NCBI GenBank assembly: GCA_002382495.1
Contig: DFXW01000002.1
Location: 1 to 34,703 of the forward strand
From: Flavobacterium sp. UBA4098
GTDB taxonomy: Bacteria; Bacteroidota; Bacteroidia; Flavobacteriales; Flavobacteriaceae
DNA length: 34,703 nucleotides
Direction: 5' to 3'
Shown piece by piece: positions 7,687 through 16,968 of the stretch (within the stretch, counting starts at the first letter, position 1; each line of letters begins with the position of its first letter). The notes beneath the pieces are model-generated. The model ran no database searches. It had not been told where the DNA came from and saw nothing but the letters and a program-made list of their open reading frames with translations. The position numbers were made by a program, and so were the translations under genes.

Positions 7687-10600
7687 ATGAATAAAATTTG
7701 TCATTTAGTGCTAATTTTATTTGCAACTTGTGCGGTTCAAGCTCAAGTTACACCAGCAGTTCAAGATACTATTAAAAAAGGGTTTTCAATAGGAAAAATT
7801 ACTATTAAAGACCCTAAAAGTATTTTGTCTGGCTATACCTATGACCCTGCAACGGACCGATATGTTTACACCAATTCGGTTAATGGTTTTACAATTGATT
7901 ACCCAATTATTTTAACTCCTAAAGAATATGAAAATTTGGTTCTTAAAGAATCAATGCGCAACTATTTCAGAAAAAAATTAGATGCAATTGATGGTAAAAA
8001 ACTAGGAGCTGAAGAAGCAAAAAAAGATTTATTGCCCAGGTATTATGTTAAATCTGGATTGTTTGAAACCATTTTTGGAGGTAATACAATTGATGTAAAA
8101 CCAACAGGTTCTGTAGAAATGGATTTAGGTCTTCGGTATACCAAACAAGATAATCCCTCTTTTTCTCCTAGGAATCGGACAACAACTACATTTGATTTTA
8201 ATCAAAGAATTAGCTTAGGCTTAATGGGTAAGGTGGGGAAACGACTTAGTGTCAATGCCAATTATGATACGCAATCCACTTTTTCTTTTCAAAATCTATT
8301 TAAAATAGCTTACGACCCAACCTATAGTGCTTCTGAAGACGCGATCATTCAGAATATTGAAGTGGGTAATGTGAGCATGCCTTTGAATAGTACTTTAATT
8401 CGAGGAGCACAAAGTTTATTTGGGGTAAAAACTAAATTGCAATTTGGAAAAACTACGGTTACAGGAGTGTTTTCTGAACAAAAATCACAAACCAAAAGCA
8501 TAGTAGCCGAAGGGGGAGGTGCCATTCAAAATTTTGAAATATTTGCATTGGATTACGATAGTGATCGCCATTTTTTCTTGTCCCAATACTTTAGAAATAA
8601 TTACGATAAAGCGCTTTCCAACTACCCATTAATAAATAGTAGAGTTCAAATCAACCGAATTGAAGTTTGGGTGACCAATAGGCAAAACCGCATTACCACT
8701 ACTAATAATAATATTCGAAATATTATAGCTATTCAGGATTTAGGAGAAGCGCAATTAACCGGGCTTACAGATGCAGAAGTTGTAGTGAAAGATCCGTCAT
8801 CGGGAATGTTTAATCAACAACCAAATTCACCTTCAGACAATAAAAATAACGATTACGATCCAGATCAAATTAAATCTGGTACGGGATTGTTGAACTCTAA
8901 TATTCGTGAAATGGCAACGGCACAAGCCGGTTTTAATTCCACAGTAAGCGAAGGACAAGATTATTCTAAATTAGAAAATGCTAGAAAGTTAAATTCTAAT
9001 GAATTTACTTTTCATCCTCAACTAGGGTACATTTCGCTCCAACAAAAATTAGCCAACGACGAGGTTTTGGCTGTAGCCTATCAATATACCATAGGAGACC
9101 AAGTATTTCAGGTGGGTGAATTTGGAAATGATGGAATTGATGCGACAATGGTAACAGGAAGTACTCCAGCAACCCAAGCAGTAATTACTCAAAGTTTGAT
9201 TTTAAAGATGCTAAAAAGCAATCTGACTAATGTAAAAAATCCAGTTTGGAATTTGATGATGAAAAATATTTATCAAATCCCTGGAGGTTATCAATTGAAA
9301 AAAGAAGACTTTAGATTCAACATTCTGTATACCGATCCTTCTCCACTAAATTACATAACTCCTGTTGCAGGTTCTCCTTTTCCAGTTAACCCAAGTCCGG
9401 ATAATAAATTAGCTGAAACCCCTTTGTTAAAGGTATTCAATTTAGATAAATTGAATTATAATAATGATCCTCAAGTTGGTGGTGATGGTTTTTTTGATTT
9501 TATGCCTAGTTTGACTATTGATGCTCAAAACGGTCGAATTATTTTTACTGTAAAAGAACCTTTTGGAGAGTTATTGTTTTCAAAATTAAAAAATACAGGA
9601 TCCGCTGAATCCTATCAAAGTGTAGACTCTTATAACCCCAATCAAAAGAAATATGTTTTTAGAAACATGTATCGAAGTACTCAGTCAGCGGCTTTACAGG
9701 ATAGTGAAAAGAATAAGTTCTTACTGCGTGGAAAATATAAATCATCAACAGGTGACGGAATTCCAATTGGAGCGTTTAATGTGCCACAGGGTTCTGTAAA
9801 GGTTTCTGCTGCGGGAAGGATATTAGTAGAAGGGGTTGATTACAGTGTAAATTATCAATTAGGGAGGGTTCAAATTTTAGATCCTTCACTGCAAGCGTCA
9901 AATACACCTATAGAAGTTTCATTAGAGAATAATTCTATTTTTGGACAACAAACCCGACGTTTTATGGGGGTGAATGTAGAGCATAAGATTTCAGATCAGT
10001 TTCTGGTTGGTGCTACATTTTTAAAAATGAACGAAAGACCATTTACCCAAAAATCAAGTTTTGGTCAGGAATCGGTTAATAATACTATTTTTGGAGTAAA
10101 CACTGCATTTTCAACAGAGATGCCTTTATTAACGAGGTTAGCCAATAAATTACCCAATGTTGATACAGATGTTCCTTCTAATCTTTCAGTAAAAGGTGAA
10201 ATTGCTTTCTTGAAACCCGATACACCTAAAGCAGATCAATTTCAAGGAGAATCAACCATTTATGTGGATGATTTTGAAGGATCACAGTCTACTATTGACA
10301 TGCGTCCTCCCCTTGCTTGGAGTTTGGCATCTACCCCAGTTAATGATTCTGAAAGCAGGTATAATTTTAACGAAAGTGCCAATGATTTGTCATACGGATT
10401 TAAACGGGCTAAGTTAGCTTGGTATACCATAGACCCTGTTTTTTACACCCAAAAGCCGAGCGGAATTTCGAATACTGATCTTTCTTTAAATTCAACAAGA
10501 AGGATTTTTAGCCAAGAATTATATCCGTTAACGGATATTGCACAAGGGCAAACACAAGTAATTAATACTTTGGATTTGAGTTATTACCCTTCAGAACGTG

Positions 10601-13600
10601 GACCATATAACAATAATTTAGCAGTAGGGTCTAATCCTAGAGCCAATTTTGGAGGTATTATGCGTGCCATTAACTCCACTAACTTCGAACAAGGAAATGT
10701 CGAATATATTCAATTTTGGGTTTTAGATCCTTATGTTGGAAATGGCGCGACAACGCCATCAAATGCTGGAAAAGTATACTTCAATTTGGGAGAGATTTCC
10801 GAAGATGTCCTCAAAGACGGAAGAAAACAGTATGAAAATGGATTAGGACCTGATCAAGTTGTTGCTAATCCTAGACCACTTTGGGGAAATGTACCGGCAT
10901 CTCAATCGTTGATTTACACTTTTGATACCAATCCGACCAATAGAACCAATCAAGACATTGGGCTTGACGGTCTAAAAAATGATGACGAAGCAGCAACCTA
11001 TTCCAATTTTGCAACCGAAACAGATCCTGCAGCAGATGATTATAATTATTATTTAAATGCTTCTGGAGATGTATTAGATCGTTATAAAAATTATAATGGA
11101 ACCGATGGGAACTCAGCAGTTTCTATAGATACACCAAACAGAGGCGCTACCACTTTTCCTGATGTAGAAGATATTAATCGAGACAATACCATGAATACTA
11201 TTAATGCGTATTATGAATACAGTATTGATATGAAACCGAATATGGAGGTAGGTCAAAATTTTGTAACTGATATTAGAAATACACAAGTACCATTACCTGA
11301 CGGATCCACGACCGATGCCCGATGGATTCAATTTAAAATTCCGGTTTCACAACCTCAAAACACCATAGGTAGTATTTCCGATTTTCGTTCTATTCGATTT
11401 ATGAGACTTTTTATGACGGGATTTGCTGATCCAGTTACTGTTCGTTTTGGCGCATTGGAATTAGTTCGTGGAGAGTGGAGAAGGTATACCAATACATTGG
11501 ATATTCGTGATGTTAATGTTGATGATGACAGAACAGATTTAGATGTTCTGGCAGTTAATCTACAGCAAAATAATGAACGATGTCCTATTAATTATATCAC
11601 TCCGCCAGGAGTAGTACGCGAACAATTATTTAATAACAATACGGTTATCAACCAAGATGAGCAATCACTTTCTCTACGTGTTGCTGGGGATGGTTTAGAA
11701 ACCGGAGACTCAAGAGCTGTATTTAAAAATGTAAGTGTAGACATGCGTCAGTTTAATAAATTGAAAATGTTTTTGCATGCAGAATCGTTGCCGAATGAAA
11801 TCGCGATTAGAGACAATCAAATGATAGGATTTATTCGTTTTGGGAATGATTTTACCCAAAACTTCTACCAAGTCGAAATTCCTTTAAAAGTAACCTTGCC
11901 ATCTTCATCGTCTAATTCGGATTGTTCACCCTTAAGTCCCGAAGTGGTTTGGCCCGAAGAAAATGAAATCGATGTGGCTTTGGAGTTGTTAACCAAATTA
12001 AAAATTAAGTCGATGGGTGTTGATCCAACTACTTTACCTCAAGATGGTATTTACTATCAAAATGAAGAGGAACTGGATCCAAAAGCGGCTGGCAAAATCA
12101 ATAAACTTCGTATAGGTATCAAAGGAAATCCCAATTTTGGTTTGGTAAGAACCTTGATGGTAGGGGTAAAAAGTAATGAAACATCGAGACGAATTAAAGG
12201 AGAAGTTTGGTTCAATGAATTGCGTTTGGCTGATATGGATAATAAAGGGGGTATGGCAGCGATATTGAATATTGATTCTAACATGGCTGATTTAGTAACG
12301 GTTTCTGCTTCAGGTAAGAAAACATCGATTGGATTTGGTGCTTTGGAGCAAGGTCCAAATGAACGAAGTCGAGAAGATATTCAGCAATACAATATTGTAA
12401 CCAATGTTAACCTAGGAAAGTTGTTGCCCAAAAAATGGGGTGTTAATTTGCCATTTAATTATGGTGTTGGAGAAGAAATCATTACACCAGAATACGATCC
12501 GTTCAATCAAGATATTCGATTGAAACAATTACTTGATAATACTTCGGATGCTGATAGTAAGGCGAATATTCGCAATCGCGCCATTGATTATACAAAACGA
12601 ACTAGCATTAATTTTATTGGTGTTCGTAAAGAAAAAAATCCTCAAAGTAAATCCCATTTGTACGATCCTGAAAATTTCACATTTTCGCAATCGATCAATG
12701 CAGTAGAACGTCATGATTTTGAGATTGAAGATTATGCCGATCAACAAGTTACCACCTCTGTAGATTTTGCTTATAGTTTCAAATCAAAGCCTTTGGAGCC
12801 ATTCAATAAAATGGCATTTATGAAAAAAAGCGGGTATTGGAAATTACTACAAGACTTTAATTTTAACTTTTTGCCAGATAATATTTCATTTAATTCAGAT
12901 ATTATTAGACAATACAATCGCCAACAATTTAGACAAGTAGATGGTGTAGAAGGAATTGGTTTAGACGCATTATATAGAAGGAATTATGCGTTTAACTATC
13001 AATATGGGTTTAATTATAATCTTACCAAAGCATTAAAATTAAATTATTCAGCTTCTTCTGGAAACATCGTAAAGAGTTACCTAAACTCTGACAATACTTC
13101 TAATAATGACTTAACTGTTTGGGATGATTATTGGAATATTGGAACTCCTAATCAACACCAACAACAGCTTGTGGTTAATTATGAATTACCGATTAACAAG
13201 ATCCCTCTTTTTAGTTTTATAAAAGCGAATTATTCCTACACAGCAGATTATAGTTGGCAACGTGCCTCTGAGGCTTTGTCTCAAATTGAAATAGATGGCG
13301 CCTCATTTAATTTAGGAAACACCATTCAAAATGCCAATTCAAATAATTTGAATGCTACGTTTAATATGGAAAGTTTGTATCGTTATTTAGGTTTAACTAA
13401 ATCAAATCCACAATTCAACTCAAGACCTAAACTAGTCACTCCAAAACCGGGAGAAAAAATGGCGCAAGTGACTAGTCCCCAAAACCAATCTAGTCCTTTT
13501 CTGGATGGGTTAATTGGTGTTTTGACTGGTGTGAAAAACATCCAAATGAATTATACCCAAAACAGTGGAACGGTCTTGCCTGGCTATACTCCAGGTATTG

Positions 13601-14847
13601 GTTTTTTTGGTTCTTCCAAGCCTACATTGGGTTTTATTTTTGGAAGCCAAGATGACATTCGCTATGAAGCCGCTAAAAGAGGTTGGTTGACTAATTATCC
13701 GAATTTCAACCAAAATTTCACCCAAGTAAAAAATACTATTTTTAAAGCCACCGCCACTTTAGATGTGCTACCCGATTTGAAAATTGACCTGAGTATGGAC
13801 CGTTCCTATTCTGAGAATTTTTCTGAACAATATGATATTGAAAACGGAAATTATAATGCAAGATCGCCCTATAGTTCTGGAATATTTTCAATTTCAACCG
13901 TACTTATTTCAACTTCTTTTGCCAAAAGCGATGCGGTTTCATCAGCTGCTTTTGACGATTTTAGAGACAATCGAATTATTGTGGCTAATCGTTTAGCAAT
14001 AGCAAAAGGTATAGATATCGGAAACCCAGCTAATTTAGATGCAGATGGATATCCATTAGGTTTTGGAAAAAATAATCAAGCAGTTTTGTTACCAGCTTTT
14101 CTTGCCGCTTACTCGGGATCAAATGCTACGGATGCGTCATTGGGTATTTTTAAAAGTATGCCATTGCCCAATTGGTCAATTCGATATAATGGATTCATGC
14201 GTTACGAATTTTTCAAGAATAATTTCAAACGGGTTTCGTTCCAACACAATTACAGATCATCGTATACGATTAATGCATTCCGTTCCAATCTAGAATTCGA
14301 TAAAAATCCAGAGGGATTGGATAAAAATGGTAATTTCCTAAACTCAACGATTATGTCCAACGTCAATTTAGTGGAACAATTTAGCCCATTAATCCGAATG
14401 GATTTTGAGTTGAAAAATTCGTTAAAAGTACTTACTGAAATCAATAAAGACCGAGCATTATCAATGAGTTTTGACAATAATTTATTAACAGAAGTAAAAG
14501 GTATAGAATACATAATTGGATTAGGGTACCGATTTAAGGATGTAATTTTCTCTTCGCGTTTAGCAGATAATCCAACTGGAATTATCAAAAGTGATATTAA
14601 TATAAAAGCTGATTTGTCCTTACGAGACAATCAAACATTAGTGAGGTATTTGGATTATAACAAGAATCAATTAGCCGCGGGTCAAAATATTTGGACTTTA
14701 AAAGTGACCGCAGATTATTCTTTTAGTAAAAACCTAACGGCTATTTTCTACTATGATCATTCGTTTTCAAAAGCGGTTGTATCCACCACTTTTCCATTAA
14801 CCAATATTCGATCAGGTTTTACGCTTCGATATAATTTTGGAAATTAA
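7687..14847 (+). CDS. sprA: Type IX secretion translocon / gliding protein SprA
   Basis: The 2386-residue outer-membrane protein begins with a signal peptide (MNKICHLVLILFATCAVQAQ). The ATG at 7687 is preferred to an in-frame TTG at 7663, which abuts the ruvA stop and would put eight polar residues before the signal peptide. SprA is the giant 36-strand beta-barrel through which type IX cargo crosses the outer membrane; length and composition fit (F. johnsoniae SprA is about 2400 residues, recalled). Visible traits are alternating beta-strand patterns throughout, many aromatic strand ends, the conserved segment TIYVDDFEGSQSTIDMRPP near residue 860, and a C-terminal barrel strand ending in LRYNFGN. 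The ruvA-sprA-gcvH order is, from memory, also seen in other flavobacteria. The frame is intact over its whole length. Confidence 0.96.
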   Translation: MNKICHLVLILFATCAVQAQVTPAVQDTIKKGFSIGKITIKDPKSILSGYTYDPATDRYVYTNSVNGFTIDYPIILTPKEYENLVLKESMRNYFRKKLDAIDGKKLGAEEAKKDLLPRYYVKSGLFETIFGGNTIDVKPTGSVEMDLGLRYTKQDNPSFSPRNRTTTTFDFNQRISLGLMGKVGKRLSVNANYDTQSTFSFQNLFKIAYDPTYSASEDAIIQNIEVGNVSMPLNSTLIRGAQSLFGVKTKLQFGKTTVTGVFSEQKSQTKSIVAEGGGAIQNFEIFALDYDSDRHFFLSQYFRNNYDKALSNYPLINSRVQINRIEVWVTNRQNRITTTNNNIRNIIAIQDLGEAQLTGLTDAEVVVKDPSSGMFNQQPNSPSDNKNNDYDPDQIKSGTGLLNSNIREMATAQAGFNSTVSEGQDYSKLENARKLNSNEFTFHPQLGYISLQQKLANDEVLAVAYQYTIGDQVFQVGEFGNDGIDATMVTGSTPATQAVITQSLILKMLKSNLTNVKNPVWNLMMKNIYQIPGGYQLKKEDFRFNILYTDPSPLNYITPVAGSPFPVNPSPDNKLAETPLLKVFNLDKLNYNNDPQVGGDGFFDFMPSLTIDAQNGRIIFTVKEPFGELLFSKLKNTGSAESYQSVDSYNPNQKKYVFRNMYRSTQSAALQDSEKNKFLLRGKYKSSTGDGIPIGAFNVPQGSVKVSAAGRILVEGVDYSVNYQLGRVQILDPSLQASNTPIEVSLENNSIFGQQTRRFMGVNVEHKISDQFLVGATFLKMNERPFTQKSSFGQESVNNTIFGVNTAFSTEMPLLTRLANKLPNVDTDVPSNLSVKGEIAFLKPDTPKADQFQGESTIYVDDFEGSQSTIDMRPPLAWSLASTPVNDSESRYNFNESANDLSYGFKRAKLAWYTIDPVFYTQKPSGISNTDLSLNSTRRIFSQELYPLTDIAQGQTQVINTLDLSYYPSERGPYNNNLAVGSNPRANFGGIMRAINSTNFEQGNVEYIQFWVLDPYVGNGATTPSNAGKVYFNLGEISEDVLKDGRKQYENGLGPDQVVANPRPLWGNVPASQSLIYTFDTNPTNRTNQDIGLDGLKNDDEAATYSNFATETDPAADDYNYYLNASGDVLDRYKNYNGTDGNSAVSIDTPNRGATTFPDVEDINRDNTMNTINAYYEYSIDMKPNMEVGQNFVTDIRNTQVPLPDGSTTDARWIQFKIPVSQPQNTIGSISDFRSIRFMRLFMTGFADPVTVRFGALELVRGEWRRYTNTLDIRDVNVDDDRTDLDVLAVNLQQNNERCPINYITPPGVVREQLFNNNTVINQDEQSLSLRVAGDGLETGDSRAVFKNVSVDMRQFNKLKMFLHAESLPNEIAIRDNQMIGFIRFGNDFTQNFYQVEIPLKVTLPSSSSNSDCSPLSPEVVWPEENEIDVALELLTKLKIKSMGVDPTTLPQDGIYYQNEEELDPKAAGKINKLRIGIKGNPNFGLVRTLMVGVKSNETSRRIKGEVWFNELRLADMDNKGGMAAILNIDSNMADLVTVSASGKKTSIGFGALEQGPNERSREDIQQYNIVTNVNLGKLLPKKWGVNLPFNYGVGEEIITPEYDPFNQDIRLKQLLDNTSDADSKANIRNRAIDYTKRTSINFIGVRKEKNPQSKSHLYDPENFTFSQSINAVERHDFEIEDYADQQVTTSVDFAYSFKSKPLEPFNKMAFMKKSGYWKLLQDFNFNFLPDNISFNSDIIRQYNRQQFRQVDGVEGIGLDALYRRNYAFNYQYGFNYNLTKALKLNYSASSGNIVKSYLNSDNTSNNDLTVWDDYWNIGTPNQHQQQLVVNYELPINKIPLFSFIKANYSYTADYSWQRASEALSQIEIDGASFNLGNTIQNANSNNLNATFNMESLYRYLGLTKSNPQFNSRPKLVTPKPGEKMAQVTSPQNQSSPFLDGLIGVLTGVKNIQMNYTQNSGTVLPGYTPGIGFFGSSKPTLGFIFGSQDDIRYEAAKRGWLTNYPNFNQNFTQVKNTIFKATATLDVLPDLKIDLSMDRSYSENFSEQYDIENGNYNARSPYSSGIFSISTVLISTSFAKSDAVSSAAFDDFRDNRIIVANRLAIAKGIDIGNPANLDADGYPLGFGKNNQAVLLPAFLAAYSGSNATDASLGIFKSMPLPNWSIRYNGFMRYEFFKNNFKRVSFQHNYRSSYTINAFRSNLEFDKNPEGLDKNGNFLNSTIMSNVNLVEQFSPLIRMDFELKNSLKVLTEINKDRALSMSFDNNLLTEVKGIEYIIGLGYRFKDVIFSSRLADNPTGIIKSDINIKADLSLRDNQTLVRYLDYNKNQLAAGQNIWTLKVTADYSFSKNLTAIFYYDHSFSKAVVSTTFPLTNIRSGFTLRYNFGN

Positions 14848-14854
14848 TTTCCAA
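14837..14854. repeat. 18-bp perfect palindrome over the sprA stop codon
   Basis: TTGGAAATTAATTTCCAA equals its own reverse complement and contains the sprA TAA. It has no T tract, so it is not a standard terminator. A second dyad, ATTTGAA-T-TTCAAAT (14860-14874), follows six bases later and covers the -33 element of the gcvH promoter. Confidence 0.6.
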
Positions 14855-14860
14855 TTCTAA

Positions 14861-14890
14861 TTTGAATTTCAAATGAAGATACTACCTTTG
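14861..14890 (+). promoter_or_regulatory. Bacteroidota-type promoter of gcvH
   Basis: TTTG at 14861-14864 (-33) and TACCTTTG at 14883-14890 (-7, perfect TAnnTTTG) are separated by 18 bases. This is the best complete promoter in the window. The leader to the ATG at 14930 would be about 33 bases. Confidence 0.7.
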
Positions 14891-14929
14891 CTTTTCAAAA
14901 TTCAATAATTAATTTCATACACCAATATT

Positions 14930-15310
14930 ATGAATATACCTGCAAATTTAAAGTACACAAAAGATCACGAATGGGTTAGCATCGATGGAGATGTTGCTAC
15001 AGTTGGAATTACAGATTTCGCTCAAAAAGAATTGGGAGATATTGTTTATGTTGAAGTAGAAACTTTAGATCAAACACTAGATAAAGATGAGGTTTTTGGA
15101 ACTGTAGAAGCAGTAAAAACAGTATCTGATTTGTTTTTACCGTTGTCAGGAGAAATTATTGAATTCAATGATGCATTAGAAAGCGCGCCAGAAAGCGTGA
15201 ATTCTGATCCTTATGGAGCGGGATGGATGATTAAAGTAAAAGTAGCTGACTTGGCAGAAGTGGATTCATTACTTTCAAGTGACGCATACAAAGAATTGAT
15301 TGGTGCTTAA
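14930..15310 (+). CDS. gcvH: Glycine cleavage system H protein
   Basis: This 126-residue lipoyl carrier of the glycine cleavage complex shuttles the aminomethyl group from P protein to T protein and is reoxidised by L protein. The sequence has the standard start (KYTKDHEWV) and the lipoylation segment VFGTVEAVKTVSDL with Lys63 as the expected lipoyl-lysine. The family's C-terminal signature follows as NSDPYGAGWMIKVK. Length is normal for the family. gcvT and gcvP are not in the window. The gene has its own promoter just after sprA, and its last bases overlap the start of the VanZ-family gene, suggesting translational coupling. Confidence 0.97.
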   Translation: MNIPANLKYTKDHEWVSIDGDVATVGITDFAQKELGDIVYVEVETLDQTLDKDEVFGTVEAVKTVSDLFLPLSGEIIEFNDALESAPESVNSDPYGAGWMIKVKVADLAEVDSLLSSDAYKELIGA

Positions 15311-15683
15311 AAATCTTTATTTTTGGATTGCCTTCAGCTGGACAGTAGTGGTCGCCTATTTTTGTTTGGCACCTGCTTCAGATATTCCATCAATTAGCAT
15401 TCCGAATTTAGATAAATTGGCCCATTCTTTTTTTCATTTTGTATTTACCATACTTTGGTTTTTATTTTTTAAAAAACAAGTAAAAAAGAAAAATCAAACT
15501 AAGCTTTTAGTTGGCGCAGTGTTTTTTTCTTTGTTTTTCGGAATCGGAATAGAAATACTTCAATCCCGACTTACAGTAACTAGAAATGGAGATGTTTTTG
15601 ATGTTTTGGCAAATTTTACAGGGGCATTGCTAGCTTTAGTTTTTGTTCTTGTTGCAAAACAAATTCGAAAAAATCAGTCATAA
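15303..15683 (+). CDS. VanZ-family membrane protein
   Basis: This protein of about 126 residues has four hydrophobic segments and the VanZ-like core: an N-terminal helix, then 'IPNLDKLAHSFFHFVFTILWF', then a later segment with GIGIEILQSRLTVTRNGDVFDVLANFTGA. The acidic/Arg pattern E-x-x-Q...R-x-G-D-x-x-D is the conserved VanZ signature. The family's molecular role is unknown beyond its link to teicoplanin resistance in enterococci. The start is GTG at 15303 (VLKNLYFW); an adjacent TTG at 15300 is equally open. Either overlaps the gcvH stop by 8-11 bases. A terminator follows at 15697. Confidence 0.82.
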   Translation: MLKNLYFWIAFSWTVVVAYFCLAPASDIPSISIPNLDKLAHSFFHFVFTILWFLFFKKQVKKKNQTKLLVGAVFFSLFFGIGIEILQSRLTVTRNGDVFDVLANFTGALLALVFVLVAKQIRKNQS

Positions 15684-15696
15684 AATACATAATTAG

Positions 15697-15719
15697 TCCC
15701 ACTTAGGTGGGATTTTTTT
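15697..15719 (+). terminator. Rho-independent terminator between VanZ gene and MFS gene
   Basis: A six-bp G/C-rich stem (TCCCAC 15697-15702 with GTGGGA 15707-15712) with loop TTAG is followed by seven T. It ends only 11 bases before the next ATG at 15731, leaving no room for a promoter between terminator and gene. Confidence 0.8.
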
Positions 15720-15730
15720 ATAACTAAAAT

Positions 15731-16870
15731 ATGAAATTAAAACCTACTGCGGTTATCTCATTTGCTCTTTTCCTCATTACTTTGGCTGTCAATTTGTCCA
15801 TGCCATTATTTCGTCCTTATGCTGAATTAGCTGGATTCAATAACGGACAAACGTCATTAGTTTTATCAGCTTATATATTGGGAATGCTGCCATGCTATAT
15901 TTTTTCAGGGGGTATTTCGGATCGAATAGGCCGAAAACCAGTATTGATTTTTAGTCTTTTTTTAGCTTTTTGTTCCAATTTAATTATTACTATTTTCCCA
16001 ACGATTTACGCCTTAATTTTTGCTCGTTTTTTTCAAGGGGTTGCCTTGGCGTTGAGCATGGGAACAGGAACTGCTTATATTTCGGAATTACTTCATTCTG
16101 ATGCAAGAGCATCTGTTCGTGCTGCTAATGCTACATCAATGGCAACAGCTATCGGATTTAGTGGGGGTGCTTTTATGACGAGTATCGCCTTACTTATTCA
16201 TTTTTCGTATTTACCATTTACCTATTTCATTGCAGTTGGGATTACAATTTTAGGTTTACTACTCACTTTCTTTCTTCCCAAATTACCGCCAATTGGGGGG
16301 TCTTTAGTTAGATTGCCTTATTTTCCTAAAGGATCTTTTCCGATTAATGTGTCGATTGCAATTTGCTGGGCAACAACAGGCGTTGTCATTGCAATAATTC
16401 CTACGCAATTGGCCACTTTTGGATTTACAGCCTATGCGGGTTTTTGTTTAGTGCTAATTAATTGGACGGGTGGTTTTTTGCAACCAATTATTCGAAAGTA
16501 TTTCCAACCATCAACAAGTTTAAAATTAGGATTTGCGATAATTCCAATTGGTTTCGGAATCGTAATTACAGGATCGTATTTTGGTTTATTACCATTAGTA
16601 TTACTGGGAACCGCTTGTATTGGAATGGCAGCCTATGGATTTAGTTACCAAGGGGGTTTAGCGCTTATTGCCGATTTAGGAGGTCCGCAAAAAGCAAGAG
16701 CTGTTTCAGGTTATATGTTTTTTGGCTATGTTGGTTTTGGAATACCAGCAGTTATACTAGGATTTTTAGCAGATTCAATTGGAATTATTTCTTCATTAAT
16801 CGTTTTTGAAATTGCAATTATAACGCTTAGTTTGTATTTGTATTTTACTTTTGATAAGCTAAAAAAGTAA
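15731..16870 (+). CDS. MFS transporter
   Basis: A 379-residue inner-membrane protein with about twelve hydrophobic helices. The loop 2-3 signature is GGISDRIGRKPVLIFSL, the canonical MFS G-x-x-x-D-R-x-G-R-R/K motif, followed by ARFFQGVALALSMGTGTAYISEL in helix 4, the pattern of the drug/metabolite exporter branch (DHA1-like). The substrate is not readable. The gene starts 11 bases after a terminator, so its transcript must begin upstream of or inside that hairpin, or rely on read-through. No RBS is visible, as usual here. Confidence 0.85.
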   Translation: MKLKPTAVISFALFLITLAVNLSMPLFRPYAELAGFNNGQTSLVLSAYILGMLPCYIFSGGISDRIGRKPVLIFSLFLAFCSNLIITIFPTIYALIFARFFQGVALALSMGTGTAYISELLHSDARASVRAANATSMATAIGFSGGAFMTSIALLIHFSYLPFTYFIAVGITILGLLLTFFLPKLPPIGGSLVRLPYFPKGSFPINVSIAICWATTGVVIAIIPTQLATFGFTAYAGFCLVLINWTGGFLQPIIRKYFQPSTSLKLGFAIIPIGFGIVITGSYFGLLPLVLLGTACIGMAAYGFSYQGGLALIADLGGPQKARAVSGYMFFGYVGFGIPAVILGFLADSIGIISSLIVFEIAIITLSLYLYFTFDKLKK

Positions 16871-16938
16871 ATATTTTCCAAGTATATTTTTCTAAAAAAA
16901 ATCTAAAATTCAAGCTCTAGTTTCCGTAATCTTATTTG

Positions 16939-16946
16939 TATCTTTG
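16939..16946 (+). promoter_or_regulatory. -7 promoter element of ctaB
   Basis: TATCTTTG is a perfect TAnnTTTG match. It lies 23 bases before the TTG at 16969 and overlaps another in-frame TTG at 16936, which is therefore unlikely to be the start. A clear -33 TTG is not present at the right distance. Confidence 0.6.
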
Positions 16947-16968
16947 CACCAGTTTTATACCAATTACA

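Noticed and set aside
16936..16968. TTG start extending ctaB by eleven codons
   Set aside because: It overlaps a perfect -7 element; the next in-frame TTG gives the expected N-terminus.
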